A stretch of DNA of 64,000 nt, taken from JAOUJD01 sp963841815. Its GTDB lineage: Bacteria > Pseudomonadota > Gammaproteobacteria > Burkholderiales > Burkholderiaceae_F. Location of the stretch: NCBI GenBank assembly GCA_963841815.1, contig CAWJEE010000011.1, positions 201,559-265,558 on the forward strand. The letters are read 5' to 3'. The notes under the pieces are model-generated. The model saw only the letters and a list, made by a program, of their open reading frames with translations, ran no database searches and had not been told where the DNA came from. Below are positions 9,157 to 19,108 of the stretch, in pieces; within the stretch, counting starts at the first letter, position 1, and each line of letters starts with the position of its first letter. The translations under genes were made by a program, and so were the position numbers.

Positions 9157-10020
9157 CCGAGAGGCCGACGCGGCAGGCACGGCGCAACGACGCGCGCGCG
9201 CCGAGAGCCTCTCCAACGTCAGCGGCTCTCTCCGCCGCCCGCCGCCCGGGCGCTGTCGACGGTTCGATGCGGCAGCGACGCCGGCCGGGCCGACCAGCGC
9301 GTGCGCGATGACGAAGCCCGCCATCGCCGCGGCCAGGTGCTTCAGCGGATGCCCGGCGACGACCGCGCTCGAGGCATGCCAGACGGCCGAATCTCCGAGT
9401 TCCAGCAGCTTCGACAAGGCGTACCACGCGATCAGGCCCCACCACGGCAGTGCCTCGGCGCCGCGCGGCGTCGTCGCGAGCAGTGCCACGACGCCGGCCA
9501 TCCCCCCGAACTGGACCGCCGCATACGGTGCGATGTTATCCGTGTACTTCCAGTAGACGACGCTCGCCAGGCCGAGCGCCAGCATCACTGCCAGTGACGC
9601 AAACCCGCCGCGCGTGCTGACCCGCTCCGCGACCACGGCGCCGAACACGCCCGCGAACGCGATGGTCATCGGCAGTCGATCGAGCACGAGGGTCGCGTTG
9701 GTCGGATCGAGGTGGTAGTAGGCGGACCCCAGCGCGGTCAGAAACAGGCCGACGAAGAAGACGAGCAGGCACGCGCGCACCGCCGGGCCAAGCCGCCGGC
9801 GACCGCGCTGAAGCTGGATGAGGCCATACAGCCCGATCACGGCGAACGCGGCGTTGGACAGGACATCGCCCGCGTTGGCGATTCCGAGAAGGATCCGGCG
9901 ATCGGCGAAGTCGTGGTACTCGGCCGGCTGCTGCATCGACGGCAGCAGCCACGCTCCTGCCATCGCGAGCAGGATCAATGCAACCCATCGTTCGTGTCGC
10001 GTCAACGACTGGAGAAACAT
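9067..10020 (-). CDS. Alkaline-ceramidase-like membrane protein (CREST superfamily)
   Basis: 317 residues with about seven hydrophobic helices. Conserved features of the alkaline ceramidase / CREST hydrolase superfamily are visible: Ser and His/Asp in LGSAYYHLDPTNATLVLDRL, and the late histidine pair in AVWHASSAVVAGHPLKHLAA. The first helix begins right after MFLQSLTRHERWV. The last 80 residues (from about PGGGRRREP) are basic, low in hydrophobicity and unlike the family; they overlap the convergent hydrolase gene by 90 bases. I suspect a frameshift near 9240, with the true stop at about 9215 in another frame. Actual substrate in bacteria unknown. Confidence 0.72.
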   Translation of the reverse strand: MFLQSLTRHERWVALILLAMAGAWLLPSMQQPAEYHDFADRRILLGIANAGDVLSNAAFAVIGLYGLIQLQRGRRRLGPAVRACLLVFFVGLFLTALGSAYYHLDPTNATLVLDRLPMTIAFAGVFGAVVAERVSTRGGFASLAVMLALGLASVVYWKYTDNIAPYAAVQFGGMAGVVALLATTPRGAEALPWWGLIAWYALSKLLELGDSAVWHASSAVVAGHPLKHLAAAMAGFVIAHALVGPAGVAAASNRRQRPGGGRRREPLTLERLSARARRCAVPAASASRLRPREGLRVRVVRPEGRQQRFESHRHSRR

Positions 10021-10064
10021 TCACGATCTCCCTTGTCTATCGAAAGATTCGAAGGGACCGATGG

Positions 10065-11519
10065 TCAGAACGATCCGAACATGCCCGCAAGCACGATCAC
10101 GGCGGCCAGCGCGACGATCGGGCCGACGATGGCGGTCATGGCAATGTGGAAGTAGCTCTCGCGGTGCGACGAGCGGCACACCGCGAGCAGCGTCACGACG
10201 GCGCCGTTGTGGGGCAGGCTGTCCAGCGTGCCGGCGCCGATCGCGGCGATCCGATGCAGGAGTTCGGGATTGACGCCCTGCTGCTCGGCGAGCGCAAGGT
10301 ACGTCGCGCCCAGCGCATCGAGCGCGATCGTCATACCGCCGGACGCGGACCCGGTCAGCGCCGCCAGCGCGTTCACCGAAACGGACAGCGATACCAGCAG
10401 GCCGCCTTCGATCCCGAGGATCCAGTCGCGCACGTCGGCGAACGCCGGCATCGCCGCGACGACGGCGCCGAAGCCGACCAGGCTGGCGACACTCAGCACC
10501 GGCAGCACCGACGCGTTGGCGCCGGCATCCATCGACTCGCGGACCGACGCCAGGCGCCGGCGGTTGAGCAGCAGAAGGACCACCATCGCGCATGCCAGCG
10601 CCACCAGGACCGACCACACTCCGCTCATGGCCGACAGGGAGAGCGACTGCCAGTGTTCGTCGCTCCATGAAGGCGAAGTCGAGCCGCGGCAGGACGAGGA
10701 ACGACATCAGCGAGATTCACGCCGATCATCACCACCAGCGGCGCAAGCGCCGTTCCAATGCCGGGCTCGTCGGCACTCGGCCGGCCCTTGGCCGCTTCCG
10801 GCGGATCGAACGTGCCGGCGGTCGTCGCCCGTTCGCGAACCAGCGGGTCGTCCGTCACCGGCACGGCAGCCGCGGCGCCGTCGGCGAAGCCTGCGCCGGC
10901 GCGCCGCGCGGAGGCTTCGGCGAACCGCGAGCCACGCCAGCCCGAACAACAGCATGATCAGCGAAGCGACGAGGCCGATGCCGGGCGCCGCAAAGGGCGT
11001 GGTGCCGAAGAACGGCATCGGGATCGCGTTCTGGATCGCCGGCGTGCCCGGCATCGCCGTCATCGTGAACGTCGTCGTGCCCAGCGCGATCGCGGCCGGC
11101 ATCAGGCGCCGCGGGATGTCGGCCTCGCGGAACAGCGCCTCGGCCATCGGCCCGATGACGAAGAACGCCACGAACAGGCTGACGCCGCCGTAGGTCACCA
11201 GCGCTCCGGCGAGCACGACCGCGAGGATCGCGCGGCGCGCGCCGAGTTTCTCGCTGAGGAAGCGCGCGATCGCCGACACGGATCCGCTGTCTTCCATCAG
11301 CTTGCCGAACAGCGCGCCAAGCAGGAACAGCGGAAAGAACTGGGCCACGAAACCGGCGGCCGAGCCCATGAACGTGTGCGTCCAGTGCGCCAGCAGCGGC
11401 TCCGACGAGAACGCCGTCACCAGCAGTCCGGCAGCCGGCGCCAGCAGCAGCACGCTCCAGCCGCGGAAGGACAGCCACATCAGGACGACCAGCGCCAGCA
11501 GGATGCCAAGCAATCCCAT
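10065..11519 (-). CDS. GntP-family permease (three frameshifts)
   Basis: Inner-membrane transporter of the gluconate/carboxylate:H+ symporter family, rebuilt at about 484 residues. The start MGLLGILLALVVLMWLSFRG at 11519 gives a helical N-terminus. Family features include FFPLFLLGALFGKLMEDSG and TTTFTMTAMPGTPAIQN. The reading frame breaks near 10900, near 10735 and at about 10658. At the last site one extra base separates FVLPRLDFAFM-type sequence from the in-frame continuation SDEHWQSLSLSAMSGVW. The C-terminal part, with GTLDSLPHNGAVVTLL, is typical. The total span is a multiple of three, which fits three insertions. Substrate unknown. The gene starts four bases after the stop of the patatin gene, so the two are co-transcribed. 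Confidence 0.82.
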
Positions 11520-11523
11520 GGCC

Positions 11524-12633
11524 TCAGACCCCTTCGAGGAACTCGTCGAGGTCGAGCGACGAGCGCACGCCCAGGTCCTTGCCATGCCCCTGCAGGAACG
11601 CTTCGGCGGCCGCGCGGCCGGCGTCGCGCAGCATCACGAAGAAATCCCACTCGGCCAGCATCTTCGACGAGTAGCCGAGCGTGAGCATCACGTCGCTGGA
11701 GATCCGGTGCAGTCGCATCTTCGCGAGCGCAGCGCCGTCTCCGGTGCCCGGGTCGACCACTCGCCGCAGCATCGCGGCGGCGCGCAATTCCTTGATCAGC
11801 GTCGAGTTGAAGGCGATCTCGTTGAGCCGGTTGTGGATCTCGCGCGCGGTCCGCGGCGTTCCCGGCCGTTCGATCGGATTGATCTGCACCAGGATCGTGT
11901 CGCGCGACATGCACTCGCGGATCAGGGGCGCGATCGACGGGTTGCCCGAGTAGCCGCCGTCCCAGTACGCCTCGCCGTCGATCTCCACCGCCTGGAACAT
12001 CGTCGGCAGGCACGCCGACGCGAGCAGGGCATCGGGGGACACGTCGGCGTTGCGGAACAGGCGGCCGCGCCCGGTGCGGACGTTGGTGGCCGTGACGAAC
12101 AGCTTGATCGGGGCCTGCCTCAGCCGCTCGAAGTCGATGCAGTTCTCGAGGATCTGCTCGAGCGGGTTGGCGCTGTGGGGGGCGATGTCGTACGGCGAAA
12201 TCACGCGCGCCGCGACGTCGAGCCGCCATGAACATCGGCGAGTAGTCGAGCGTCCAGTTGCCGGTCATGACTTCCATCGGGCCGCGCCGGAACGGGCTGA
12301 GCGCGGCGGCGTCGGAAACCGCCTTCCAGAAGCGCTCCAGCGCCTGCCGCGCGCCGTCGGCGCCGCCTGCCGCGTAACCGTCGACCATCACGGCCGCGTT
12401 CATCGCCCCGGCGGACGTGCCGGAGATGCCGTCATACGACAGCCAGGGCTCCTCCAGCAGGCGGTCGAGGACGCCCCACGTGAAGGCCCCATGGGCGCCG
12501 CCGCCCTGGAGTCCGAGGTCCGCCAGGACCGGTTTGCGCTCGGCGCCATTGGCTTGGCGCCCTTTGGCTTGGCGACCTTCGGCCGGGCGCGCTCTGGCGT
12601 GGCGCTCTTTGGCCTGGTGTTCTTCGTCGACAT
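11524..12633 (-). CDS. Patatin-like phospholipase (at least two frameshifts)
   Basis: Ser-Asp dyad lipid acyl hydrolase. The pieces join as a low-complexity N-terminus, then the oxyanion loop GLQGGGAHGAF, the nucleophile elbow GISGTSAGAMNAA, and the catalytic DGG in EAYWDGGYSGNP. A helical C-terminus ends LDLDEFLEGV. The frame breaks near 12535 and near 12220. The N-terminal 35 residues have a degenerate five-residue pattern (PKSAT, PERAR, PKVAK, PKGAK, PMAPS). The ATG at 12633 is chosen; one at 12663 is also possible. It precedes the GntP gene by four bases. The family acts on membrane or storage lipids; the substrate here is unknown. Confidence 0.83.
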
Positions 12634-12743
12634 GGTTCGCTCGCCCGGCAACAGGCGCTTCAACTCGAGTGGCTCATTGGTTTGATTGCGGGGTACGCGC
12701 GACTATCGGAGTCACCCTCGCACGACTGCTCACACAGCGCGCG

Positions 12744-12771
12744 TGCCGCGCCCGGTCCGCCGGGCGCGGCA
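12744..12771 (-). terminator. GC-rich hairpin downstream of the YSC84 gene
   Basis: Inverted repeat TGCCGCGCCCG / CGGGCGCGGCA with a short loop, 18 bases past the stop of the YSC84 lipoprotein gene (read leftward). There is no T run, so it is either a weak terminator or an mRNA 3'-end stabiliser. Confidence 0.5.
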
Positions 12772-12788
12772 TGCGCGGTAACGCAAGT

Positions 12789-13370
12789 TCAGATGCTGAG
12801 TCGCGTGATGCGGTTGCCGTTGAGGCTCAGGTTGCCCATCAGGCCCGCGTTGGTCATCACGAAACCGATGACCTGCTGCTGCCCGGTCTGCGTCGAGACG
12901 CGCGCATTGGCGCCGACGCTGATCATCGACACCGCGGCATCGGCGCCGACGGTCCAGCCGTTGCTCGCTTCAAAGCGCCGCAGAGCCTCGTCGGTCATGA
13001 AGAGGATGAACACCGCCGTGGACTGCGCCCCGGCCAGCAGGCCCGCCGACGCCTCGGTCATCCGGTGATAGCTGGCTGACTTGCCGCCCCTGCGCAGCAC
13101 GCCCTGCCCGCTGCCGCCGCCGAAGATGAACCCGGCCTGCACGAAAGTCGGGAAGACCAGCATGCCGCGCGCCGAAGCCACGAGTTCATTCGTGCCCGGC
13201 TGCTGCGCGTAGAGCCGCGACAGCGCGCTGTCGGCATTCGAATCGATCGCCTGCCGCTGCGCCGCCGGATCGCCGCTCGCGCCGGACGTCGTCGTGCAGC
13301 CGGCCGCCGCGACCGTCAGGATGGCGAGGCCCGCGCCGGCGATCAGTACATCGCGTCTTTGTTTGTCCAT
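12789..13370 (-). CDS. YSC84-domain lipoprotein
   Basis: 193 residues. The N-terminus has twin arginines (MDKQRRDVLIAGAG) and a lipobox, LTVAAAGC, giving a lipidated Cys near residue 24. The rest is an Ysc84/SYLF-type lipid-binding domain: SALSRLYAQQPGTNELVASA, GMLVFPTFVQAGFIFGGGSG and the closing NAGLMGNLSLNGNRITRL. In bacteria these are envelope proteins of unknown role. The ATG at 13370 is chosen because it places the lipobox correctly. It shares no close neighbour in an operon; the alkylsulfatase upstream ends 108 bases before it. Confidence 0.85.
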   Translation of the reverse strand: MDKQRRDVLIAGAGLAILTVAAAGCTTTSGASGDPAAQRQAIDSNADSALSRLYAQQPGTNELVASARGMLVFPTFVQAGFIFGGGSGQGVLRRGGKSASYHRMTEASAGLLAGAQSTAVFILFMTDEALRRFEASNGWTVGADAAVSMISVGANARVSTQTGQQQVIGFVMTNAGLMGNLSLNGNRITRLSI

Positions 13371-13477
13371 GGATTCTCTTTCTTCTTGGATTTGGCTCGG
13401 CGCAGCTGATGCCATCCGTCGGGCCCTGGTTTGCGGCGGGCGACCGCGCATCGCGGCCGTCCGCCAGGAGTGAAGCC

Positions 13478-15572
13478 TCAATCGCTGATCATCGGGTTGA
13501 CGAGGTCGCGCACCTCAAACGGCTTCGGAGCGCTCGTCGGCTTCGCCGGCCGGGTCCCCGGCAGGATCTCGAAGTCCGGCGTGAACGGCACAAGGATACC
13601 GCGCAACTGGTCGAAGCCCTTGCGGTCGCCGTCGAACTTCGCCTTGCCCGCCTTGGCCAGGTCGTCGAACGACGCCTGACCCATCATCACCTGGTTCAGG
13701 TCCGCGCGGTTGACGGTGATGGTCAGGGTCGGGTTCTTCGCCCGCTTGCCCTTGATGGTGGTCAGCGTGGCATTGCTCAGTTCCACGAGGTGCGTCTCGC
13801 CGTTGTCCGGCGTCACGAGGTTGATGACGAACCGGATGCCGTCAGCCTTCTTCGGATCCATGCTGATGCCGACGAAGTCGAGCCACTGCTCGGTGGTCAT
13901 CGAGCGCACCACGTCCGGTCCGGTGGAGCTGACCGGCACGCCGCCCGGCAGGCCGTTGCGCAGTTCGAACGCGCCCTGCAGGAAGCTGTTGCGCACGCTG
14001 GTGCTCTCGGCCCGGTATCCCAGTTGCTCGTAGGCATCGGCCAGCAGCCTGCGCGCCGCCTGGTTGCGAGGCTCGGCGAACACCAGCCGGTTCAGGATCT
14101 CGGTCGCATGCAGGTACTTGCCCTGGGCCATCAGTTGCTTGCCCTTCGCGAGGATCTTCGCCGATCCGCCCATCATCTCGACGTACAGCGGCGCCGAATC
14201 CTTGGGCGACAGCGGGACCAGGTTGACCGGGTTGCCGTCGTAGTGGCCGAGGAAGCGGTTGATCACGGCGCGCGAGTTGTTCTGCACGTCGCCGTGGTAG
14301 CTGCGCGCGGACCACTGCTGCTGCAGGCTCTTCGGCACTTCGTAGACGTTGTGGATCTCGTTGATCGTCACGCCCAGGTTGGCGTAGTGCAGCGCCTGGT
14401 TGTTCAGGTTGGCATAGGCGTCGCGCTGGGAGCGCAGCACTTCCTGGATGCGCGCGTTGCCCCAGCGCGGCCAGCTGTGCGACGCGAACATCACCTCGGC
14501 CTCCTGGCCGAACTCATGCAGCGCGACGTTGATCTCCTTCGACCAGTTGAGCGCGTTGCGCACGCGCGCGCCTCGCAGCGTGTAGATGTTGTGGATCGTC
14601 CCGGTGATGATCTCCGAGGACCACAGCGCCTTGAACTGCGGGAAGTACGTGTTCATCTCGACCGGCGCCTCGGTGTCGGGCGCGTTCTGGAACACCATCT
14701 TCACGCCGTCGAGAGTGATCTCCTCGATGTCCTTGGAGACCAGCCGGTTCGGCGCGATGAGCCCGACGTTGCCGCTGGCGACGTTCTTGCCGATCGCCTG
14801 GTCGACGTGGCCGAACGGATGGCGCTGCAGCAGCACCGCGTACTGCCACTGCGTGCGCCGCGTCATCGCGTTGCCGGCGAACACGTTCTCGGCGATCGCG
14901 GCGTTCATGAAGCCTTCGGGCGCGATCACCATCACCTTGCCGCTGGCGACATCGGCCTCGTCCGCCACGCCGCGCACGCCGCCGAAGTGGTCGACGTGCG
15001 AGTGCGAGTAGACGACGCCCACGACCGGGCGCTTGCCGAGCTTCTCGTTGATGAACTCGAGCGCCGCGCGCGCCGTCTCCTTCGCCGTCAGCGGATCGAA
15101 CACGATCCAGCCGGTGTCGCCCTTGATGAAGGTGATGTTGGCGAGGTCGTAGCCGCGGATCTGGTAGACGCGTCCCGGCACGACTTCATACAGGCCGTAG
15201 GCCATGTTGAGGACGGCCTGGCGCTGCAGCGACGGGTGGATGCTCTCGAAGTCCTTGCCCGTCAGCAGCCACTGGTAGCTGGCCATGTCCCAGGCGACGT
15301 GGCCGGCGTCGGCCATGATCTTCTTGTAGGGCGGCTCGGCGATGAACCCGCGCTTCGCCTCTTCGAAGTCGCGCTGGTCGCTGAACGGCAGCTGCGCCTT
15401 GATGCCGTTGCGCAGTTCGATCGTGAACTTCGACGGCGGCTTGGCCGAGCGGGTCGAAGTGCTTCGTCGGGTCGGCTGGCGCCGGCGGAGCCGGCTGGGC
15501 ATGCGCCAGCTGCAGCGTGCAACTGGCGAGCGCCAGCAATGCAATGCGTGAAAGTGCGAGTGCGTGGCGCAT
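13478..15572 (-). CDS. Secreted alkyl/aryl sulfatase (metallo-beta-lactamase fold, SdsA type; one frameshift near 15445)
   Basis: Hydrolyses alkyl sulfate esters such as dodecyl sulfate in the periplasm (family knowledge). There is a signal peptide MRHALALSRIALLALASC...AHA. The metal-binding HxHxDH motif is in VVYSHSHVDHFGGVRG. Next come VIAPEGFMNAAIAENVFAGN, the helical dimerisation region and the C-terminal SCP2-like domain (NPTLTITVNRADLNQVMMG). Near 15445 one extra C breaks the frame between FDPLG and KPPSKFTIELRNG; removing it gives a normal length of about 697 residues. The gene is divergent from a LysR regulator 149 bases away, the usual layout for a regulated catabolic gene. Confidence 0.9.
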
Positions 15573-15721
15573 GGGGTCCTTCCGGAGTGGGGATCGGAAT
15601 CGAGATCAAACGGCTTTCAGGATATGTACGTAGCACCCCCCCGCCGTTGATCCTGATCATGCCTGGCACGAAGATCGTTACAGTTGATGCATTGATTGCA
15701 AGCCAGCCATAAGCTTTACGC

Positions 15722-16725
15722 ATGAGCATCGACCTCCGCCCGTTGCGCCATCTGGTGACTCTCGTCGAACTCGGCAGCTTCGCGCGCGCCGCAGTCGCCT
15801 TGCAGCTGACCCAGCCGGCGCTGACTCGAAGCATCCAGGCGCTCGAAAGGAAGATCGGCACCGAACTCGTCCTGAGGTCGCCGTCCGGGACCACGCCGAC
15901 CGATGTCGGGCGCCTGCTCGTGCAACGCGCGCGCGAACTGCTGCTGCTCGCGGACGACATCGACCGGGACGTGCTGGGCAGGAGCACGCTGCAGTCGGGG
16001 CACGTGGCCGTCGGCGCCGGCCCCTACCCGGCCGAGACGATCTTCGTGGACGCACTGCAGCGCTTCGTCGAGGCGTACCCGATGGTCAAGGTGGGGCTGC
16101 AGATCCGCGCGTGGGACGAACTGCTCGCCCGCCTGCGCAGCCGGGAGATCGACTTCTTCGTGGCGGAGATCAGCACACTGCCGCGCGAAGCCGACCTGGA
16201 CGTGCGAGTCCATGGCCGAGCACCCGCTGTTCTTCGCCGCCCGGTCGGGCCACCCGCTGGCACAGCGCGGCGAGGTCACGGTTGAGCGCGCGCTGGCCTA
16301 CCCGGTCGTCGCCATGTCTCGAGTGCCGCCGCGCATCCTGCAGCCGATGCTCGCGGCACGCCGCCGCACGGCACGAGCGCGCAAACAGAACCCACCGTTC
16401 CCCGCGATCGAGAATGCGACGCTGACCGCACTGAAGGCCATGGTCAGGGGCTCGGACATGATCTCGGTCGTTCCGCTGCCGTGCATCCGGGACGAACTGG
16501 AAGACGGAACCCTGGTCCTGCTCGCTTCTGTGGCCTGGCTGCACCTGAAGTACGGCCTGGTCCGCCTGAAGTCGCACCCGATGAGCCCGGCCGCGAGTGC
16601 GCCTGCGCGAACTCGTTCTCGAGGCCGAGAAGGCGGGCGCCGCCAAAGAACAAGACGCTGATCGAACGCTGGACGGTCGCGGGGGACGCCGGCGACCGGA
16701 CGGGCGCCAGGCAGCCGCCCGTTGA
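15722..16725 (+). CDS. LysR-family transcriptional regulator (two frameshifts)
   Basis: Typical LysR protein, about 333 residues after repair. The N-terminal winged helix-turn-helix is LRHLVTLVELGSFARAAVAL with LTQPALTRSIQALERKIG. The effector-binding domain follows (GHVAVGAGPYPAETIFVDAL). Frameshifts lie near 16213, where an extra C sits between DVRV and MAEHPLFFAARSGH, and near 16600, where SPAAS joins LRELVLEAEKAGA. The stop is at 16723-16725. The span exceeds a multiple of three by two, which fits two insertions. It is divergent from the alkylsulfatase gene, so it may control that gene in response to a sulfate ester or sulfur status; that is inference from position only. Confidence 0.85.
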
Positions 16726-16793
16726 GTCGGAGCAGCCCGGAAGGCCACGCGCGCATCGGCGGCGCGCGGCCCGCGAACTGTCGAGACGCCGGT

Positions 16794-17397
16794 CTACTCG
16801 CCGCAGAGCAGCCGCATGCGCCGCTCGGCCCGTTCGAACTCCTCGTCGGTGTTGGCAGCCAGCAGTTGCGCCTTCGCCTGCTCGCACGCCGAAGCCTGCT
16901 GCACGTCGGCCGCCGCGGGCGCTGGCGCCGGTGCGGCCTTGGCGGGTGCCGCCTTGGCCGGCGCCGGCTTGCGAGCGCCGCGCGCAGCGGCTCTCGGGCA
17001 CGAGGCGGATGTTCGCGAACTGGCCTTGCTCGACCGCGACGCAGTCGCCGACGCGCTTGCCGGCCTGGTCGGAGACCACGCGGACGGTCGTCATGCCGTC
17101 GACCAGCACGGTGTACTCGAACGCCTGCGAGCGCCCCGCCAGCGTCCCCACGCCGCGCCCGGCCGCCGCGCCGGTGATGCCGCGCAGCGCGCGGTTGCTG
17201 CCGGACTGCCCGCTGCCCGACACCAGGCCGATGCCGCCGCCGACCACGGTGCCGACGTTCTGCGACGTCGAATTGTTCACGGTCGTCGTCTGGACATTCG
17301 TGACGCGGCCGTACTGGACGCGAACCTGCGCCGCCGCCTCCGACGTGGCCAGCACCGCCGTCGCCGCAAGGGACATCAGAAAAATCACGCGACCCAT
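16794..17397 (-). CDS. Glycine-zipper 2TM envelope protein (one frameshift near 16985)
   Basis: Small exported protein with a signal peptide (MGRVIFLMSLAATAVLATSEAAA). A glycine-zipper segment follows (VVGGGIGLVSGSGQSG then GITGAAAGRGVGTLAG) and then a beta region typical of SlyB/17-kDa-antigen-like proteins (FEYTVLVDGMTTVRVVSDQ, FANIRLVPESRCA). After the frameshift the repaired C-terminus is an Ala/Pro/Lys linker, then ACEQAKAQLLAANTDEEFE, ending RRMRLLCGE at 16794. The span is one base over a multiple of three, fitting one insertion. Role: outer-membrane or peptidoglycan-associated structural protein; no specific function visible. Confidence 0.75.
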
Positions 17398-17513
17398 CTC
17401 ACACCTCCCGTTGGAATTGATTACGAACTCGCTCTGTTCAACCGGGCACGCGACCGGCCGGCCGCAAGATCGGCTCTGCCAGCGCGCCCTCCAAACGCCG
17501 CTGCGCGGCTAGA

Positions 17514-18168
17514 TCACGCGTCCTGCTTCAGCGTGTCCACGATCAGCCGGACGAACTGGTCCATCAACTGCGGCACCGAGTCCCATCCGATCGCGGTCGT
17601 CGTCGCCGCCGACCACACCACTTCGGACTTCGCAACATCGAACACCCGCGTGTCGCCGTGGACGTTCTGGGTCGTCCGTACGTCTGGCGGAGTCGAACGC
17701 ACCCACGCCGTGTTGTGATAGGTCGCGAAGCCGCCCCAGCCGGGTCCCATCGTCGACGGCCAGCCGCGGCCCGGTCCCCAGCCGGGACCGCTCACCATGC
17801 CCGGCGTGACCCGCACGTCGGTCGTCATGCCCGTGATGCTGCTGGCCAGCACGTGCGACGCGCCGGCGGCTGCCACCGCCTTGCGCAACTGGTCCTCGTT
17901 GATCTGTCCGCCGTCCGGAAGGAACTTGTAGGACGCCACGGCCTTCACGCCCACCGCGGCCAGCGCGTCGACCATGCGGTCTTCGAGCATGCGGCGCTGC
18001 GTCGTGTCGCGCAGCGCCCCGAGGACCAGGACGCTGCGCAGTTCGCGCTTGCCAGACGAGCGACGGATTGATCCACTGCGCGTCGATGGTCGTCGCGCGT
18101 GTCGCGCAGCCGGCCAGCACGACGGCCGCGGTCACGGCGACGATGAAGCGGAAGAAGTTGGCCAGCAT
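17514..18168 (-). CDS. Hypothetical lipoprotein (one frameshift near 18050)
   Basis: MLANFFRFIVAVTAAVVLAGC is a lipoprotein signal with lipobox VLAGC. The start of the mature part (ATRATTIDAQWINPSL) breaks frame near 18050 and resumes as LRSVLVLGALRDTTQRRM, then LEDRMVDALAAVGVKAVASY. A central Gly/Trp/Pro-rich stretch (GPGWGPGRGWPS) precedes a beta-rich C-terminus ending LKQDA. The fold looks like the small lipoproteins that carry an alpha/beta domain for envelope stress, but I do not recognise the family. The spacer upstream holds a tandem repeat (18228-18381). Confidence 0.65.
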
Positions 18169-18227
18169 GTGAACTCCCTTGTCGACGTTTCTCGCGATCG
18201 GCCCGGCACGACATCGTCCGTGCAACT

Positions 18228-18381
18228 GCGTACCCGAGCGCAATCGGGCGGAGTCTAGAGGATTGCCGCAGCCAGCAGGCGTGGCTCCCATCCGACGACC
18301 GCGGGTACGTACGCGAGCGGAAGCCGGCGGAGTCTATAGGAGTGCCGGCGCCGGCAGGCGTGGCTCCCATCCGACGACCGC
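18228..18381. repeat. Two-copy imperfect tandem repeat, period 79 bp
   Basis: Unit one (about 18228-18302) and unit two (about 18307-18381) align with an offset of exactly 79 bases. They share GAGTCTA, and a perfect 27-28-base block ending each unit at 18275-18302 and 18354-18381 (it contains GGCTCCCATCCGACGACC). The repeat fills the spacer between the divergent lipoprotein and ubiG genes, and the second unit ends 26 bases before the ubiG start. The period is not a multiple of three and no ORF uses it. Confidence 0.9.
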
Positions 18382-18406
18382 CGGCGCGCCCGTTAAGATC
18401 GCACTC

Positions 18407-19108
18407 ATGCAGACGAACGCCGATCCATCCGAACTTCGCAAGTTCGCCGACCTCGCCTCGCGCTGGTGGGATACGGAGGGGCCGATGCGTCCCCTGCACG
18501 ACATCAACCCGGTCCGGCTGGAGTGGATCGACCGGCTCGCACCGCTGGCCGGCCGGCGCGTTCTCGACGTCGGCTGCGGCGGCGGTGTGCTGGCCGAGGC
18601 GATGGCGCAGCGCGGGGCGTCGGTGACCGGCATCGACCTCGCAGGCAAGCCGCTGCGTGTTGCGCAGCTGCACGCGCTGGAGAGCGGCGCGCAGGTCGAG
18701 TACCGCGAAGCGTCGGCGGAAGCGCTGGCGGCCGAGCAGCCGGCGGCCTTCGACGTCGTCACCTGCATGGAGATGCTCGAGCACGTGCCCTCGCCCGCCT
18801 CGGTGGTGGCGGCGTGCGCGGCGCTCGTGAAGCCCGGCGGCGCCGTGTTCTTCTCGACGATCAACCGCAACCTGAAGTCGTTCGCGCTGGCGATCGTCGG
18901 TGCCGAGTACGTCCTCAACCTTCTTCCGCGCGGCACGCACGAGTACGCGAAGTTCATCCGGCCGAGCGAGCTGATCGCGCACGCGCGCGCCGCGGGCCTC
19001 GAACTGCAGGACATGACCGGCATGCAGTACAACCCGTTCAGCAAGATCGCCACGCTCGGCCCGGACACCGACGTGAACTACCTGGTCGCGTGCCGGCGGC
19101 CGGCATGA
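18407..19108 (+). CDS. ubiG: Ubiquinone biosynthesis O-methyltransferase
   Basis: SAM-dependent enzyme that performs both O-methylations of ubiquinone synthesis. 233 residues. SAM motif I is RVLDVGCGGGVLAEAMA, followed by VTGIDLA. The family markers DVVTCMEMLEHVPSPASVV and the C-terminal SKIATLGPDTDVNYLV are clear. The start at MQTNADPSELRKFADLASRW matches known UbiG. The stop overlaps the ATG of gph by four bases (ATGA), so the pair is translationally coupled, an arrangement common in betaproteobacteria. Presence of ubiG implies aerobic ubiquinone-based respiration. Confidence 0.97.
   Translation: MQTNADPSELRKFADLASRWWDTEGPMRPLHDINPVRLEWIDRLAPLAGRRVLDVGCGGGVLAEAMAQRGASVTGIDLAGKPLRVAQLHALESGAQVEYREASAEALAAEQPAAFDVVTCMEMLEHVPSPASVVAACAALVKPGGAVFFSTINRNLKSFALAIVGAEYVLNLLPRGTHEYAKFIRPSELIAHARAAGLELQDMTGMQYNPFSKIATLGPDTDVNYLVACRRPA

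Noticed and set aside
17945..18982. Minus-strand frame spanning the 79-bp repeats and ubiG
   Set aside because: It is antisense to an intact ubiG; the apparent repeat of PAG/DSA-type peptides is only the tandem DNA repeat read in one frame.
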